Source: Limnohabitans sp. 2KL-17 (GTDB lineage: Bacteria; Pseudomonadota; Gammaproteobacteria; Burkholderiales; Burkholderiaceae_C). From it: a stretch of DNA of 64,000 bases. The DNA lies in the NCBI RefSeq assembly GCF_003063415.1, contig NZ_NESK01000013.1:38048-102047 (forward strand). Direction: 5' to 3'. The translations under genes were made by a program, and so were the position numbers. Below, one piece after another: positions 25,223 through 34,121 of this stretch. The notes beneath the pieces were generated by a model. It was not told the origin of the DNA, did not search any database, and saw only the letters and a program-made list of their open reading frames with translations. Position 1 is the stretch's first letter, and the number at the start of each line of letters is the position of its first letter.

Positions 25223-26017
25223 TCAAAATACGATGGGGTTGAGTGCCCCGTCCATGCTCATGCAAATGCCGGTGATGTAGCTGGCTTTGGACGAGGCCAA
25301 AAACAGCACGGCGTTGGCAATTTCTTCGGGCTCGGCCATGCGGCCCAAGGGGATTTTGGCCACCGATTGCGCCATGACTTCATCAGGGCTGAGGCCTTTG
25401 ACGCGGGCATCGGCCGCAAAGCCTTCGTGCAGCCGGTCGGTCAGGGTCAAGCCGGGGTTGACCGCATTGACCCGGATGCCTTGCGGGCCGTAGGCTGCGG
25501 CCAGGCCGGCACTCACCAGCATCAGGGCCGCGTTGGCCGCGCCACCGGGCAGGTGGATAGGGCTGGCCACTTTGCCACCATTGCCCACCACGTTGACCAC
25601 AGTACCCTGTCCGCGCTCGGCCATGCGGTGGATGGTCGGTGTGATCATGTGGATGTAGGTGAAGTACTTGGCCTGCATGGCGTCGGCAAATGCCGCTGGT
25701 GTCAACTCGGGGGCGGGTGTGCGTTTGGCGGCGCCGGCAGAGTTGACCAATACGTCCACCGGGCCGAGCGCCGCTTCGGATGAATCCAGCGCAGCCAGGG
25801 CCGCATCGGCATCCCGCAAGTCGGCGGCCACGGTGTGGATGCGTGCACCCGGACAGGCGGCCAGCAGTTGCTGCTGTGCACGCGCCAGGTTGGCGGTGTC
25901 GCGCGAGACCAGCGTCACGCGGGCGCCCTCGTCCAAAAAGCCCTGGGCGCACGCCAGGCCAATGCCTTTGCTGCCGCCGGTGATCAGGATGTGCTTGTCG
26001 CTCAGGTGAAGGTTCAT
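25223..26017 (-). CDS. SDR family oxidoreductase
   Basis: Short-chain dehydrogenase of 264 residues. TGGSKGIG (cofactor), NSAGAAKR, and a catalytic segment VVNVVGNGG where Ser is replaced and no standard YxxxK is obvious (PGGAANAALM lies at the position of YSASK). VNAVNPGLTLTDR and the C-terminal GICMSMDGAL are typical. Loss of the canonical Tyr suggests an atypical or non-redox SDR. It is divergent from the isocitrate-lyase-family gene and next to the catabolic island. Confidence 0.8.
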   Translation of the reverse strand: MNLHLSDKHILITGGSKGIGLACAQGFLDEGARVTLVSRDTANLARAQQQLLAACPGARIHTVAADLRDADAALAALDSSEAALGPVDVLVNSAGAAKRTPAPELTPAAFADAMQAKYFTYIHMITPTIHRMAERGQGTVVNVVGNGGKVASPIHLPGGAANAALMLVSAGLAAAYGPQGIRVNAVNPGLTLTDRLHEGFAADARVKGLSPDEVMAQSVAKIPLGRMAEPEEIANAVLFLASSKASYITGICMSMDGALNPIVF

Positions 26018-26089
26018 GGGGGTCTCTTGTGCTGAAATGAAAAAATTCGAATCTTGCTGATTTAATCACTCTTGCCCAAAGTTTGCCCC

Positions 26090-26962
26090 ATGAATACCAA
26101 AACCTCTGCCTTGCGTGCGCGTTTGAACCAGCCCGGACTGGTGGTGGCCCCCGGTGTGTTCGACATGGTGTCCCTGCGCCTGGCCGACAGCTTCGGTTTT
26201 GATGCGCTTTACATGACCGGTTATGGCACGGTGGCCTCGCACATGGGTTTGCCCGATGCGGGCTTGGCCACATACAGCGACATGGTGGGCCGCGTGACGG
26301 CCATGGCAGGCATGGCACGCACGCCCTTGATCGCCGATGCAGACACGGGTTATGGCGGTTTGCTCAATATGCGCCACACCATTCGCGGTTACGAAGCAGC
26401 AGGTGCGGCGGCCATTCAACTCGAAGACCAGGAGTTTCCCAAAAAATGCGGCCATACACCGGGCCGCCGGGTGATCCCGGTCGCCGACATGGTGCGCAAG
26501 ATCCGTGTGGCCGTGGATTCGCGTGAGTCCAAAGACTTTTTGATCATTGCGCGCACCGATGCCCGGACCACGCTGGGCCTGGACGAAGCCTTGCGCCGCG
26601 CCGAGGCCTATGCCAAGGCGGGGGCCGACATCCTGTTTGTCGAATCGCCCGAGTCCGAAGAGGAAATGCGCCGCATCGGCCAAAGCTTTGACGTGCCTTT
26701 GGTGGCCAACATGGTTGAGAAAGGCCGCACCCCGGTATTGACGCGGCCCGAGTTGGAAGCCTTGGGCTACAAGATCGCCATTTTCCCGGTCACCGCCTTG
26801 CTGGCTGGGGTGCAGGCCATGACGCAGGTCTACCAGCAGTTCAAGGACACCGGCTCTTCGGCGCAGGGCAGCACGCCCTTGTACGACTTTGCCGACCTCA
26901 CGCGCCTGATGGGGTTTGAGGATGTGTGGGCTTTTGAGAAGCGCTACGCTGAAACCGAATGA
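26090..26962 (+). CDS. isocitrate lyase/PEP mutase family enzyme
   Basis: TIM-barrel lyase of 290 residues. Metal site IADADTGYGG (Asp83, Asp85), catalytic loop KKCGH at 118-122 and DARTTLGLDEAL are characteristic of the methylisocitrate lyase/oxaloacetate decarboxylase/dimethylmalate lyase group. The KKCGH cysteine argues for lyase rather than phosphonomutase activity. First gene of a plus-strand pair with a Bug binding protein (71-base gap) and near a flavin monooxygenase; it may cleave a C4-C7 hydroxy diacid in that pathway. The exact substrate is open. Confidence 0.85.
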   Translation: MNTKTSALRARLNQPGLVVAPGVFDMVSLRLADSFGFDALYMTGYGTVASHMGLPDAGLATYSDMVGRVTAMAGMARTPLIADADTGYGGLLNMRHTIRGYEAAGAAAIQLEDQEFPKKCGHTPGRRVIPVADMVRKIRVAVDSRESKDFLIIARTDARTTLGLDEALRRAEAYAKAGADILFVESPESEEEMRRIGQSFDVPLVANMVEKGRTPVLTRPELEALGYKIAIFPVTALLAGVQAMTQVYQQFKDTGSSAQGSTPLYDFADLTRLMGFEDVWAFEKRYAETE

Positions 26963-27033
26963 CAACATCGCAGGCATGCCAGAAACGGCGCAATGCGACC
27001 CCCGTACATGACCAACACCACAAGGAGACAAGC

Positions 27034-28053
27034 ATGAAAAACCTCACCACCACACCTCGCCGCCACTGGCTGCAAAACATGTTGACCACCAGCCTGACGG
27101 CGGGTGTGTGCGCTGCCCTAGCGCTTGGCGCCAGCACGGCCGCCGCGCAAACAGCCTACCCGGCCAAACCGATTCGCCTGGTGGTGCCCTTTGCGCCCGG
27201 CGGTGTGACGGACACCAGCGGCCGACTGATCGCTGAACAGCTGTCCAAGCGTCTGGGCCAGCAGGTGATTGTGGACAACAAACCCGGTGCCTCTGGCAAC
27301 ATCGGCACGCAAATGGTGAGCGCGGCCGAGCCCGATGGTTACACCTTGCTGCTGGGCTTTGACGGTACCCTGGTCATCAACCCGCACGTTTTCCCCAAAG
27401 TGGGTTTTGACACCGCCAAAGACTTTGCCCCGATTGGCAAGATCGGTGATGCCATCCTGATTCTGGTCTCGCACCCGGGCGTGCCGGCCAAGACACTCAA
27501 GGAAGTGATCGCCCTGTCCAAAACCCAGTCGGGTGGCCTGTCGTATGGCACGTCTGGCACGGGGGGGACGCCGCACATTGCGGGCGAATTGCTCAAGCAG
27601 CGCACGGGTGCCAACCTGACACACATCCCCTACAAAGGCGGTGGCCAGGCCATGATCGATGTGATGGGTGGCTCCATCCCGCTGGTGTACACCGCCGTGG
27701 CGGGAGCGATACAGCACGTCAAGTCGGGCAAGCTGCATGCCGTGGCTGTGTCCAGTGCGCAAAGAGCGCCATCCTTGCCCGATGTGCCCACCTTCATTGA
27801 AAACGGTGTGGCCGACTTCGACATCAACTCTTGGGTGGGCTTGCTGGCCCCTGCCAAAACGCCCCGGGCGATTGTGGACAAGCTCAACACCGAGCTGAAC
27901 GCGGTGCTGAACGACCCGGCGGTGCGTGATCGCCTGAACACCCTGGGCATCACCGCCAGTCCTGGCGGCCCTGAGAAATTTGGCCGCGACATGGCGCGGG
28001 ACCTCTCGCGCTACGCAGCGGTGGTCAAGGCGGCCAACATCAAGGCGGAGTGA
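27034..28053 (+). CDS. Bug/TctC-type periplasmic substrate-binding protein (catabolic island)
   Basis: 339 residues; twin-arginine-like start (TPRRHWLQNML) followed by a hydrophobic segment and cleavage near AAAQ-TA. Family start AKPIRLVVPFAPGGVTDTSGR, then DNKPGASGNIGTQMVSAAEPDG and PYKGGGQAMIDVMGG. Preceded by AAGGAG. It follows the isocitrate-lyase-family gene and abuts the convergent gntR gene by one base. An orphan periplasmic receptor, likely for an aromatic acid or dicarboxylate of the adjacent pathway, by inference from context only. Confidence 0.87.
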   Translation: MKNLTTTPRRHWLQNMLTTSLTAGVCAALALGASTAAAQTAYPAKPIRLVVPFAPGGVTDTSGRLIAEQLSKRLGQQVIVDNKPGASGNIGTQMVSAAEPDGYTLLLGFDGTLVINPHVFPKVGFDTAKDFAPIGKIGDAILILVSHPGVPAKTLKEVIALSKTQSGGLSYGTSGTGGTPHIAGELLKQRTGANLTHIPYKGGGQAMIDVMGGSIPLVYTAVAGAIQHVKSGKLHAVAVSSAQRAPSLPDVPTFIENGVADFDINSWVGLLAPAKTPRAIVDKLNTELNAVLNDPAVRDRLNTLGITASPGGPEKFGRDMARDLSRYAAVVKAANIKAE

Positions 28054-28054
28054 T

Positions 28055-28828
28055 TCAGACCCGCAGCCCTTTGACCAGGGGCTGCGCCAGACGCTCGCCT
28101 TCTTGCAACCAGAAGGCCGGGTCTGCGCTCTGGATGCGGGTGATGGCGTTGCCCATGTGTCTGGCCGCTGCTTGCCTGGCCCCTTCGGCGTCACCAGCTT
28201 CGACGGCCTTCAAAATGGCCTGGTGTTCGCCTTGCACTTCGGCGGCAAAGTCCACCCGGCGCGCTTCGTTGGCCCGGGTCACTTGCGTGGCCCCGTGCAA
28301 AAACTGGCCCAGGTATTCCAGGGTCTGAATCAGAAAGGGGTTGCGCGCAGCGTCCGCAATGGCCCGGTGAAACTTCACGTCTTCGGCCACGCCATTGCCG
28401 CCTGATTTCACAGCGGTATCCAGCGCCGTAACAGCTTGCCGAATGGCACCAATGTCACTGGCATTGCGCCGCATGGCCGCCAGCGCGGCCACCTCGGCTT
28501 CCAGCGCCCGACGCACCTCGACCATCTGGACCACAGCCTCTTGAGAGGCGGCATGGCGGGCTTCAAAGTTGAGAGGTGCGAACGGCAGCTGCTGGCTCAC
28601 AAACACCCCGCTGCCCTGACGCGAGTCGACCAGACCCAGAGATTTGAGGCGGGACACCGCTTCACGCACCACCGTGCGGCTGACTTCAAATTGCTCGACC
28701 AGGCGGGCCTCGGTCGGCAGCTTGTCGCCGGGCATGAGCCTGCCCTGCTTGATTTCAGTCGCCAACTGCTCGGCGACCTGGTCTGAAAGTCGTGCGCCAC
28801 TGGAGACGGGTGTGAAGTTTTGGGTCAT
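28055..28828 (-). CDS. GntR family (FadR/FCD subfamily) transcriptional regulator
   Basis: 257 residues. N-terminal winged helix with GRLMPGDKLPTEARLVEQFEVSRTVVREAVSRLKSLGLVDSRQGSGVFV, the complete FadR-type DNA-binding signature; C-terminal helical FCD ligand domain with metal-site candidates Asp/His in FHRAIADAARNPF and HQAIL. The start at 28828 begins the conserved domain; a perfect operator lies just upstream, implying autoregulation. Divergent from the flavin monooxygenase gene, its probable target together with the Bug and lyase genes. Confidence 0.92.
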   Translation of the reverse strand: MTQNFTPVSSGARLSDQVAEQLATEIKQGRLMPGDKLPTEARLVEQFEVSRTVVREAVSRLKSLGLVDSRQGSGVFVSQQLPFAPLNFEARHAASQEAVVQMVEVRRALEAEVAALAAMRRNASDIGAIRQAVTALDTAVKSGGNGVAEDVKFHRAIADAARNPFLIQTLEYLGQFLHGATQVTRANEARRVDFAAEVQGEHQAILKAVEAGDAEGARQAAARHMGNAITRIQSADPAFWLQEGERLAQPLVKGLRV

Positions 28829-28832
28829 GAAG

Positions 28833-28843
28833 TTGTCATACAA
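28833..28843. promoter_or_regulatory. GntR/FadR-type operator
   Basis: TTGTCATACAA fits the FadR-subfamily pattern TNGTNNNACNA, with TTGT mirrored by ACAA, and lies five bases before the gntR start codon. A second palindrome, CGTGA-CT-TCACG, is at 28864-28875. Both sit in the gntR/monooxygenase divergent spacer, where a -10-like TATAGT is at 28963-28968. Confidence 0.7.
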
Positions 28844-29021
28844 AAAACAAGGCTCGAGCATAGCGTGACTTCACGTTGTGCGCTGAAAATAACGGGGTTT
28901 GGTCTCGGGTGAAGCAAAACCCCTGCAACTTAGTCAATTACGGATAGGTAAATAAGTTTATCTATAGTAAATTACAGCCTGTCGCACCCAAGCGGTGCAT
29001 TTCTCAGGCCGGAGAGCAAGC

Positions 29022-30677
29022 ATGGGCGCTTATACCAACCCGATTTACCCCTACAAAGGGGCTGCCGACCTGATGTCGACACCGCCGCAGCGAAAGCCTC
29101 TGATCGTCATTGGGGCAGGACCTGTGGGTCTGGCAGCTGCCATCGATGCCCGTATGCAGGGGCTGGAGGTGCTGGTGCTGGACGATGACAAGACCGTGTC
29201 GGTTGGCTCGCGCGCTGTTTGCTATGCCAAGCGCTCGCTCGAAATCCTGGACCGGTTGGGCATTGCCGATCAAGCCTGCAACATGGGCGTGAGCTGGAAC
29301 ATTGGCCGAACCTTCCTGGAGCAAGAGGAGGTGTACCAGTTCAATCTGGTGCCCGATGCGGGCCACAAGCGCCCCGGCATGATCAATTTGCAGCAGTACC
29401 ACATTGAGGAAATGCTGATCGCCCGAGCCTTGGAGCTGGGCGCAGACATTCGCTGGCAGCACAAGGTGACCGCCGTCACGCCCGCCGCCGACCATGCCAC
29501 GCTGACCGTGGAAACGCCCGAAGGTATCTTCGACATCGAGGCCGACTGGCTCGTGGTGGCCGATGGCGCACGCAGCCCGATTCGTCGACATCTGGGGCTG
29601 GATATCGAAGGCCGAGTCTTCCAGGACCGGTTCCTGATTGCCGATGTGATCATGAAGGCCGACTACCCGGCAGAGCGCTGGTTCTGGTTCGACCCGCCCT
29701 TTCATCCCAACCAAAGCGTCCTGCTGCACAAGCAAAGCAACAACGTCTGGCGCATTGATTTTCAGTTGGGCTGGGACGCTGACCCCGAAGAGGAAAAGAA
29801 GCCTGAAAAAGTCATTCCGCGTTTGCAGGCCATGCTGGGCGATGAGCGCCCTTTCGAGCTGGAGTGGGTCAGCATCTACACCTTTCAGTGCCGCCGCATG
29901 ACCGACTTTCGCCACGGCCGCGTGCTGTTCGCGGGCGATGCGGCGCACCAGGTCTCGCCCTTTGGTGCGCGTGGCGCCAACTCGGGCTTTCAGGATGCCG
30001 ATGACCTGATGTGGAAGCTGGGCCTGGTGATCAAAGGCCAGGCGTCCGAGCGCTTGCTCGACACCTATGCGCACGACCGCCAGTTTGCCGCCGACGAGAA
30101 CATCATGAACTCGACACGCTCGACGGACTTCATCACCCCCAAGAGCCGCACCAGCAAGACCTTTCGCAACCAGGTGCTGGCGCTGGCCAAGCATCACCCA
30201 TTTGCACGCAAGCTGGTCAACTCAGGCCGCTTGTCGGTGCCCTCGTTCCTCACAGGCTCTGCGCTCAACACCCCCGATGCCGATGACTTTGAAGGCAATA
30301 TGGTGCCGGGCGCGCCCATGGACGATGCGCCAGTGCAGGTGGAGGGGCAGGACGCCTGGCTGCTCGACCAGGTGGGCAAGGGCTTTCAGGCTTTGTACTT
30401 TTTGGATGCGGCGCCCCTTGGCAAAGACTTGGCCGCACTGCAGGCCCTCCAGCAAGGCGTGGTGCCTGTCGGGACCTTGATCGTGGCCAGCCAGGCGCTC
30501 GATGTGCCCGGTTTTCAGGTGCTGGTGGACCACCAGGGCTGGATGGCCAAGCGCTACGACGCCCGCCCCGGCACCCATTATTTGTTGCGCCCCGACCAGC
30601 ATGTGGTGGCCCGCTGGCGCCAACTGGACATCGCCAAGGTGCAGGCTGCTTTGGCACGCGCCATCGGCCAGGCCTGA
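29022..30677 (+). CDS. FAD-dependent aromatic hydroxylase-like monooxygenase
   Basis: Class A flavoprotein hydroxylase, 551 residues. Rossmann motif VIGAGPVGLAAAIDA (residues 31-36 for GAGPVG), the DG motif VVADGARSPIRRHLG, and the FAD ribose motif GRVLFAGDAAHQVSPFGARGANSGFQDADDL. The thioredoxin-like C-terminal tail of MhpA/PobA relatives is also suggested (residues 440-550). Such enzymes hydroxylate phenols or phenyl-propionates with NAD(P)H and O2. Start ATG 29022 has GGAGA upstream; an in-frame ATG at 29073 is possible. It heads an operon with a DUF2783-like protein and a VOC protein; the substrate is unknown. Confidence 0.88.
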   Translation: MGAYTNPIYPYKGAADLMSTPPQRKPLIVIGAGPVGLAAAIDARMQGLEVLVLDDDKTVSVGSRAVCYAKRSLEILDRLGIADQACNMGVSWNIGRTFLEQEEVYQFNLVPDAGHKRPGMINLQQYHIEEMLIARALELGADIRWQHKVTAVTPAADHATLTVETPEGIFDIEADWLVVADGARSPIRRHLGLDIEGRVFQDRFLIADVIMKADYPAERWFWFDPPFHPNQSVLLHKQSNNVWRIDFQLGWDADPEEEKKPEKVIPRLQAMLGDERPFELEWVSIYTFQCRRMTDFRHGRVLFAGDAAHQVSPFGARGANSGFQDADDLMWKLGLVIKGQASERLLDTYAHDRQFAADENIMNSTRSTDFITPKSRTSKTFRNQVLALAKHHPFARKLVNSGRLSVPSFLTGSALNTPDADDFEGNMVPGAPMDDAPVQVEGQDAWLLDQVGKGFQALYFLDAAPLGKDLAALQALQQGVVPVGTLIVASQALDVPGFQVLVDHQGWMAKRYDARPGTHYLLRPDQHVVARWRQLDIAKVQAALARAIGQA

Positions 30678-30722
30678 ACGCCCCCGCATCCCTCTCAAAC
30701 CCTGACACCCGCGAGGACCGAC

Positions 30723-30953
30723 ATGAACACCGTTTTGAAAACAGATCCGAATTTCCACGAAGCCGGCCGCCGGTTTTTCCGTGATTTTTCGCCCGGCGAC
30801 GAGTTTTATGAAAAACTGATCGATGCCCACAACGGCCTGAGCGACGAACAAAGCGAAGCGCTGAATGCCCGCTTGATCTTGCTATTGGCCAACCACATTG
30901 GCGATTTGCAGGTGCTGCGTGAAGCCCTGCAAGCCGCTCAACAGAGCGCTTGA
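30723..30953 (+). CDS. small DUF2783-like protein
   Basis: 76 residues, helical and acidic, with central EALNARLILLLANHIGD. It resembles the short DUF2783 proteins I associate with the gene behind FAD-dependent monooxygenases; this assignment is from memory of context rather than a motif. GAGGACC lies upstream of ATG 30723. It sits between the flavin monooxygenase and the VOC gene, suggesting a small partner or maturation role. The function is unknown. Confidence 0.65.
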   Translation: MNTVLKTDPNFHEAGRRFFRDFSPGDEFYEKLIDAHNGLSDEQSEALNARLILLLANHIGDLQVLREALQAAQQSA

Positions 30954-31037
30954 ACGCCGGGCCATTTCGCGGATTGGCCACCGCGTCCACAGGGCAAGCT
31001 GCTGCCCTGCACCCACTTGTTACCTGGAGAAACCGCC

Positions 31038-31574
31038 ATGAAGCTGAACAAAATCCACCACGTTGCTTACCGCTGCAAAGACGCCAAGCAAACGGTTGAT
31101 TGGTACGTCAAAAACTTGAACATGGACTTTGTGCTGGCGATTGCCGAAGACCTGGTGCCTTCCACCAAGGCGCCCGATCCGTACATGCATGTCTTTCTGG
31201 ACGCAGGGGGCGGCAACGTGCTGGCCTTTTTCGAATTGCCCAATGCGCCGGAAATGGGCCGTGACACCAACACGCCAGAGTGGGTGCAGCACATCGCCTT
31301 CAAGGTCGACAACCTGCAGGTGCTGGAAGAAGCCAAGGCCCGTTTGCAGGCAAATGGCGTGGAGGTGTTGGGGCCCACCAACCACACCATCTTCAAGAGC
31401 ATTTACTTTTTTGATCCCAACGGTCACCGCCTGGAATTGGCCACCGATGTGGGCACCCCCGAGATGTACGCCAAGCTGGACGCCTGCAAGTGGGACATGC
31501 TCAATGAGTGGGCTCAGACCAAACGTGCGCCCAAGCATGCGGCCTGGATGCACGAGCAAGAACTGACGCACTGA
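31038..31574 (+). CDS. VOC family protein (glyoxalase/dioxygenase fold)
   Basis: 178 residues, two beta-alpha-beta-beta-beta modules: MKLNKIHHVAYRCKDAKQTVDWY and PEWVQHIAFKVDNLQVLEEAKARL. Candidate metal ligands are His in the first strand (HHVAY), His in VQHIAFKV and Glu in HRLELATDV. The fold covers glyoxalases, extradiol dioxygenases and fosfomycin enzymes; downstream of a hydroxylase, an extradiol ring cleavage or isomerase role is plausible. ATG 31038 is chosen for the conserved start and GGAG upstream. Confidence 0.85.
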   Translation: MKLNKIHHVAYRCKDAKQTVDWYVKNLNMDFVLAIAEDLVPSTKAPDPYMHVFLDAGGGNVLAFFELPNAPEMGRDTNTPEWVQHIAFKVDNLQVLEEAKARLQANGVEVLGPTNHTIFKSIYFFDPNGHRLELATDVGTPEMYAKLDACKWDMLNEWAQTKRAPKHAAWMHEQELTH

Positions 31575-31597
31575 GTTCTTGCTGGAGCGGCCCGAAA

Positions 31598-32482
31598 CTA
31601 CAAGGTCCGCAAGGCTTGCGCCAGCAAAGACGCCAACGCCACCACATTGCTTGGATGCACCACGCTGTCGGTGCTCCAGAATTCCCCTACCCCAGCATGG
31701 TGGATGCGTTGCAGCGCATCGCCTGCCAAGAGGGCATGCGTCACGGCCACGTCCACGCTGGCGGCACCTGCGGCCAGGGCCAATGCGGCGGCAGTAGCCA
31801 GGGTGTGGCCGCTGCTGGCCACATCGTCGAGCAGCACCACCGCTTGGCCACGCAGATCGCATGCGGGCAGCGTGATGCGCACAGCGCGGTCACCTTGGCG
31901 CACTTTGTTGCACACCGCGTGTGGCAGGTCGTGGGCCGCCGCCGCTTGCCTGACCCATTGCGCCGACTCGCTGTCGGGCCCCAGCAGGAAAGCGCCAGGG
32001 CGGTGTTGTGCAATCCACTCGCCCAGCAACGGTGCTGCGCTCAGCGAGGTGACCTGACGGGCGGGCACGGCCTCGGCCAAGCTGGTCACCCGGTGCAAAT
32101 GCGGGTCCACAGTGATGACCGCATCGAACAGCGACGCCAACCAATTGCCCACGATGCGTTGGCTGACCGCCTCGCCGGGCGCAAACGCGGTGTCTTGGCG
32201 CATGTAGGCCAGGTACGGGGCCACCAGGCTCAGGTGCTTCGCACCCAGCGCACGCGCGGTGGGGGCCGCCAGCAAAAGCTCAGTCAGCTTGTCATTGGGT
32301 GTGTGCAGGCTGCGCAGCAACACCACGCGTGGCGGCAAGTGCGCTGGCAGCGTCAGCCGGATTTCACCGTCGGGAAAGCGGTGGCGCTGGATCTGTTGTG
32401 GCACCAGTCCTGTGGCTTCGGCCAAGCGAAACGCGGCGGTCGTCTCGTCTTCAAAGTACAACAGGGTGGCGGTATTTGGCAT
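31598..32482 (-). CDS. ribose-phosphate pyrophosphokinase-like (short, archaeal-type)
   Basis: 294 residues, shorter than the usual bacterial Prs (about 315). Family landmarks: HRFPDGEIRLTL, YLAYMRQDTAFAPGEAVSQ (ATP-binding RQD), VDPHLHR (metal His), and the PRPP loop VVLLDDVASSGHTL, in which the usual D-T-x-G-T is replaced by ASSGHT. The short form resembles archaeal PRPP synthetases. It follows the AMP-phosphorylase-like gene by 13 bases and is the last of the metX-metW-MFS run. It may make PRPP from ribose 5-phosphate and ATP, releasing AMP. It is probably a paralogue of a housekeeping prs elsewhere (inference). Confidence 0.8.
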   Translation of the reverse strand: MPNTATLLYFEDETTAAFRLAEATGLVPQQIQRHRFPDGEIRLTLPAHLPPRVVLLRSLHTPNDKLTELLLAAPTARALGAKHLSLVAPYLAYMRQDTAFAPGEAVSQRIVGNWLASLFDAVITVDPHLHRVTSLAEAVPARQVTSLSAAPLLGEWIAQHRPGAFLLGPDSESAQWVRQAAAAHDLPHAVCNKVRQGDRAVRITLPACDLRGQAVVLLDDVASSGHTLATAAALALAAGAASVDVAVTHALLAGDALQRIHHAGVGEFWSTDSVVHPSNVVALASLLAQALRTL

Positions 32483-32495
32483 CGGTGCTTGATTC

Positions 32496-34121
32496 TCAGA
32501 ACTCCACAAACACATGCGGCACTTCGTGGGCTTGGCCCAAGGTGTAGCCACTCGATTTGCGGCACAGCTGCGAGGCAAAATCCAGGTCGCTCGGGTAGGC
32601 CGCATGCACCCGGTACAGCGGCGCGCCTTGGGTCACGCTGTCGCCCAACTTGTGCAGCAGGTCGACGCCGGCGCTTTGCACCTTGGGGGCGCCGGCCAGG
32701 CGAGCTACGCGGGCGATCTGCAGGTTGTCGATGCCCGTCACCACCCCATCGGTGATGGCGCAAACCTCCAGGGTCAGCGCCCCCAGGGGCGGGTTGTTGT
32801 GGTCAAAGGGGCGTGCGCCTTGCGCCGCGATGATGGCTTGCATGCGGGTCAGGGCGCGCCCTGAATCGAGGATGTCACGCGCTACGGCGAAGCCATCGCC
32901 GCCGCGCACATCGGGGTCAGCCTCGATCAGCCGCCCAGCCAGCCGCAAGGCTTTTTGGCGCAAGTCCATGGGCGCACGCGGGTCGTTTTCGAGCACCCGC
33001 ATCACATCGCGTGCTTCCAGCATCGGACCCACACCCTGGCCCACCGGCTGGCGGCCATCGGTGATGACCACTTCGAGTGACAAATGCATGCGCGCGGCCA
33101 CGTACTCAAACAGACGCCGCAGGCGCTGTGCGTCCGGCATGGAGCGCACCTTGGCGGTGGGGCCGATCGGGATGTCCAGCACCAGATGGGTAGCGCCCGC
33201 CGCAATTTTTTTGGACAAGATGGACGCGACCATTTGCGCGGGCGAATCCAGCGACAGGGGCCGCTCCACCGCGATCAGCACATCATCGGCCGGAGACAAA
33301 TCGGCCGAGCTGCCCCAGGCCAGACAGCCCCGGTGGGTGCGCACAATGTCGGACAATTTTTCAAACGGCAACTCCACGTTGGCAAGTACCTCCATCGTGT
33401 CGGCGGTGCCTGCGGGCGAGGTGATGGCGCGCGAAGAGGTTTTGGGGCACAAGATGCCGTAAGCCGCCAGGATGGGCACCACCAGCATCGAGGTGCGGTT
33501 GCCGGGAATGCCGCCAATGCAGTGCTTGTCCACCACCAAGGATTCGCGCCAGTCCAGCCGGCGGCCTGCTGCGACCATGGCTTCGGTGAGAAAGTAGACT
33601 TCTTCGCGGTCCATCTCGCCCCGGTTGGTGGCCACCACAAAAGCCGTGAGCTCGATTTTGGAATAGTGGTGCCCGGCAATGTCCTGCACGATGGCGTGAA
33701 AGTCGTCCTTGTCCAGCCGCTCGCCATGAATCTTGCGAAACAGCGCCTCCATGGAGGCTGGCGGCTCGGCTTGTGCAACCGAGGCGGCGTGACCATCGGG
33801 GATGCCCAAATGCCGAAAGGCGTCTTCGGACAAACCCACTTCACCACAGGCCACGATGCTGTCATCGTCCACCACATTGAGCGTGGCCAGCACATGTTGG
33901 CCGTTGGCCCGCACTTCGATTTTGGACAGTGCCTGAAAGCCTTCGGCGCGGTACACGGCGCAATTGCGGTTCAGGTAAGCCACGTTTTCACGGTAACTGT
34001 CGATGGCCACCCTGCGCAGCGACAGGGCAGATGGCCGGCCTGGCAAGTTGGAGGGTGGTGCTGTGGCGGGCGGTGCATCAGGGGTCAATGCATACGGGGT
34101 CGGTAGGGGTTCGGTGAGCAT
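32496..34121 (-). CDS. AMP phosphorylase-like (thymidine phosphorylase family)
   Basis: 541 residues, longer than thymidine phosphorylase (about 440), with an N-terminal extension of about 100 residues as in archaeal AMP phosphorylase. The phosphate-binding motif is [17 protein letters not shown], matching the GGVPGN pattern of AMP phosphorylases rather than the GGVGDK of thymidine phosphorylases. [19 protein letters not shown] and the C-terminal PYNP-like segment are also present. It would convert AMP and phosphate to adenine and ribose 1,5-bisphosphate. It overlaps the MFS gene by 37 bases. Activity on NMPs is inferred from motif and length. Confidence 0.82.
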   Translation of the reverse strand: MLTEPLPTPYALTPDAPPATAPPSNLPGRPSALSLRRVAIDSYRENVAYLNRNCAVYRAEGFQALSKIEVRANGQHVLATLNVVDDDSIVACGEVGLSEDAFRHLGIPDGHAASVAQAEPPASMEALFRKIHGERLDKDDFHAIVQDIAGHHYSKIELTAFVVATNRGEMDREEVYFLTEAMVAAGRRLDWRESLVVDKHCIGGIPGNRTSMLVVPILAAYGILCPKTSSRAITSPAGTADTMEVLANVELPFEKLSDIVRTHRGCLAWGSSADLSPADDVLIAVERPLSLDSPAQMVASILSKKIAAGATHLVLDIPIGPTAKVRSMPDAQRLRRLFEYVAARMHLSLEVVITDGRQPVGQGVGPMLEARDVMRVLENDPRAPMDLRQKALRLAGRLIEADPDVRGGDGFAVARDILDSGRALTRMQAIIAAQGARPFDHNNPPLGALTLEVCAITDGVVTGIDNLQIARVARLAGAPKVQSAGVDLLHKLGDSVTQGAPLYRVHAAYPSDLDFASQLCRKSSGYTLGQAHEVPHVFVEF

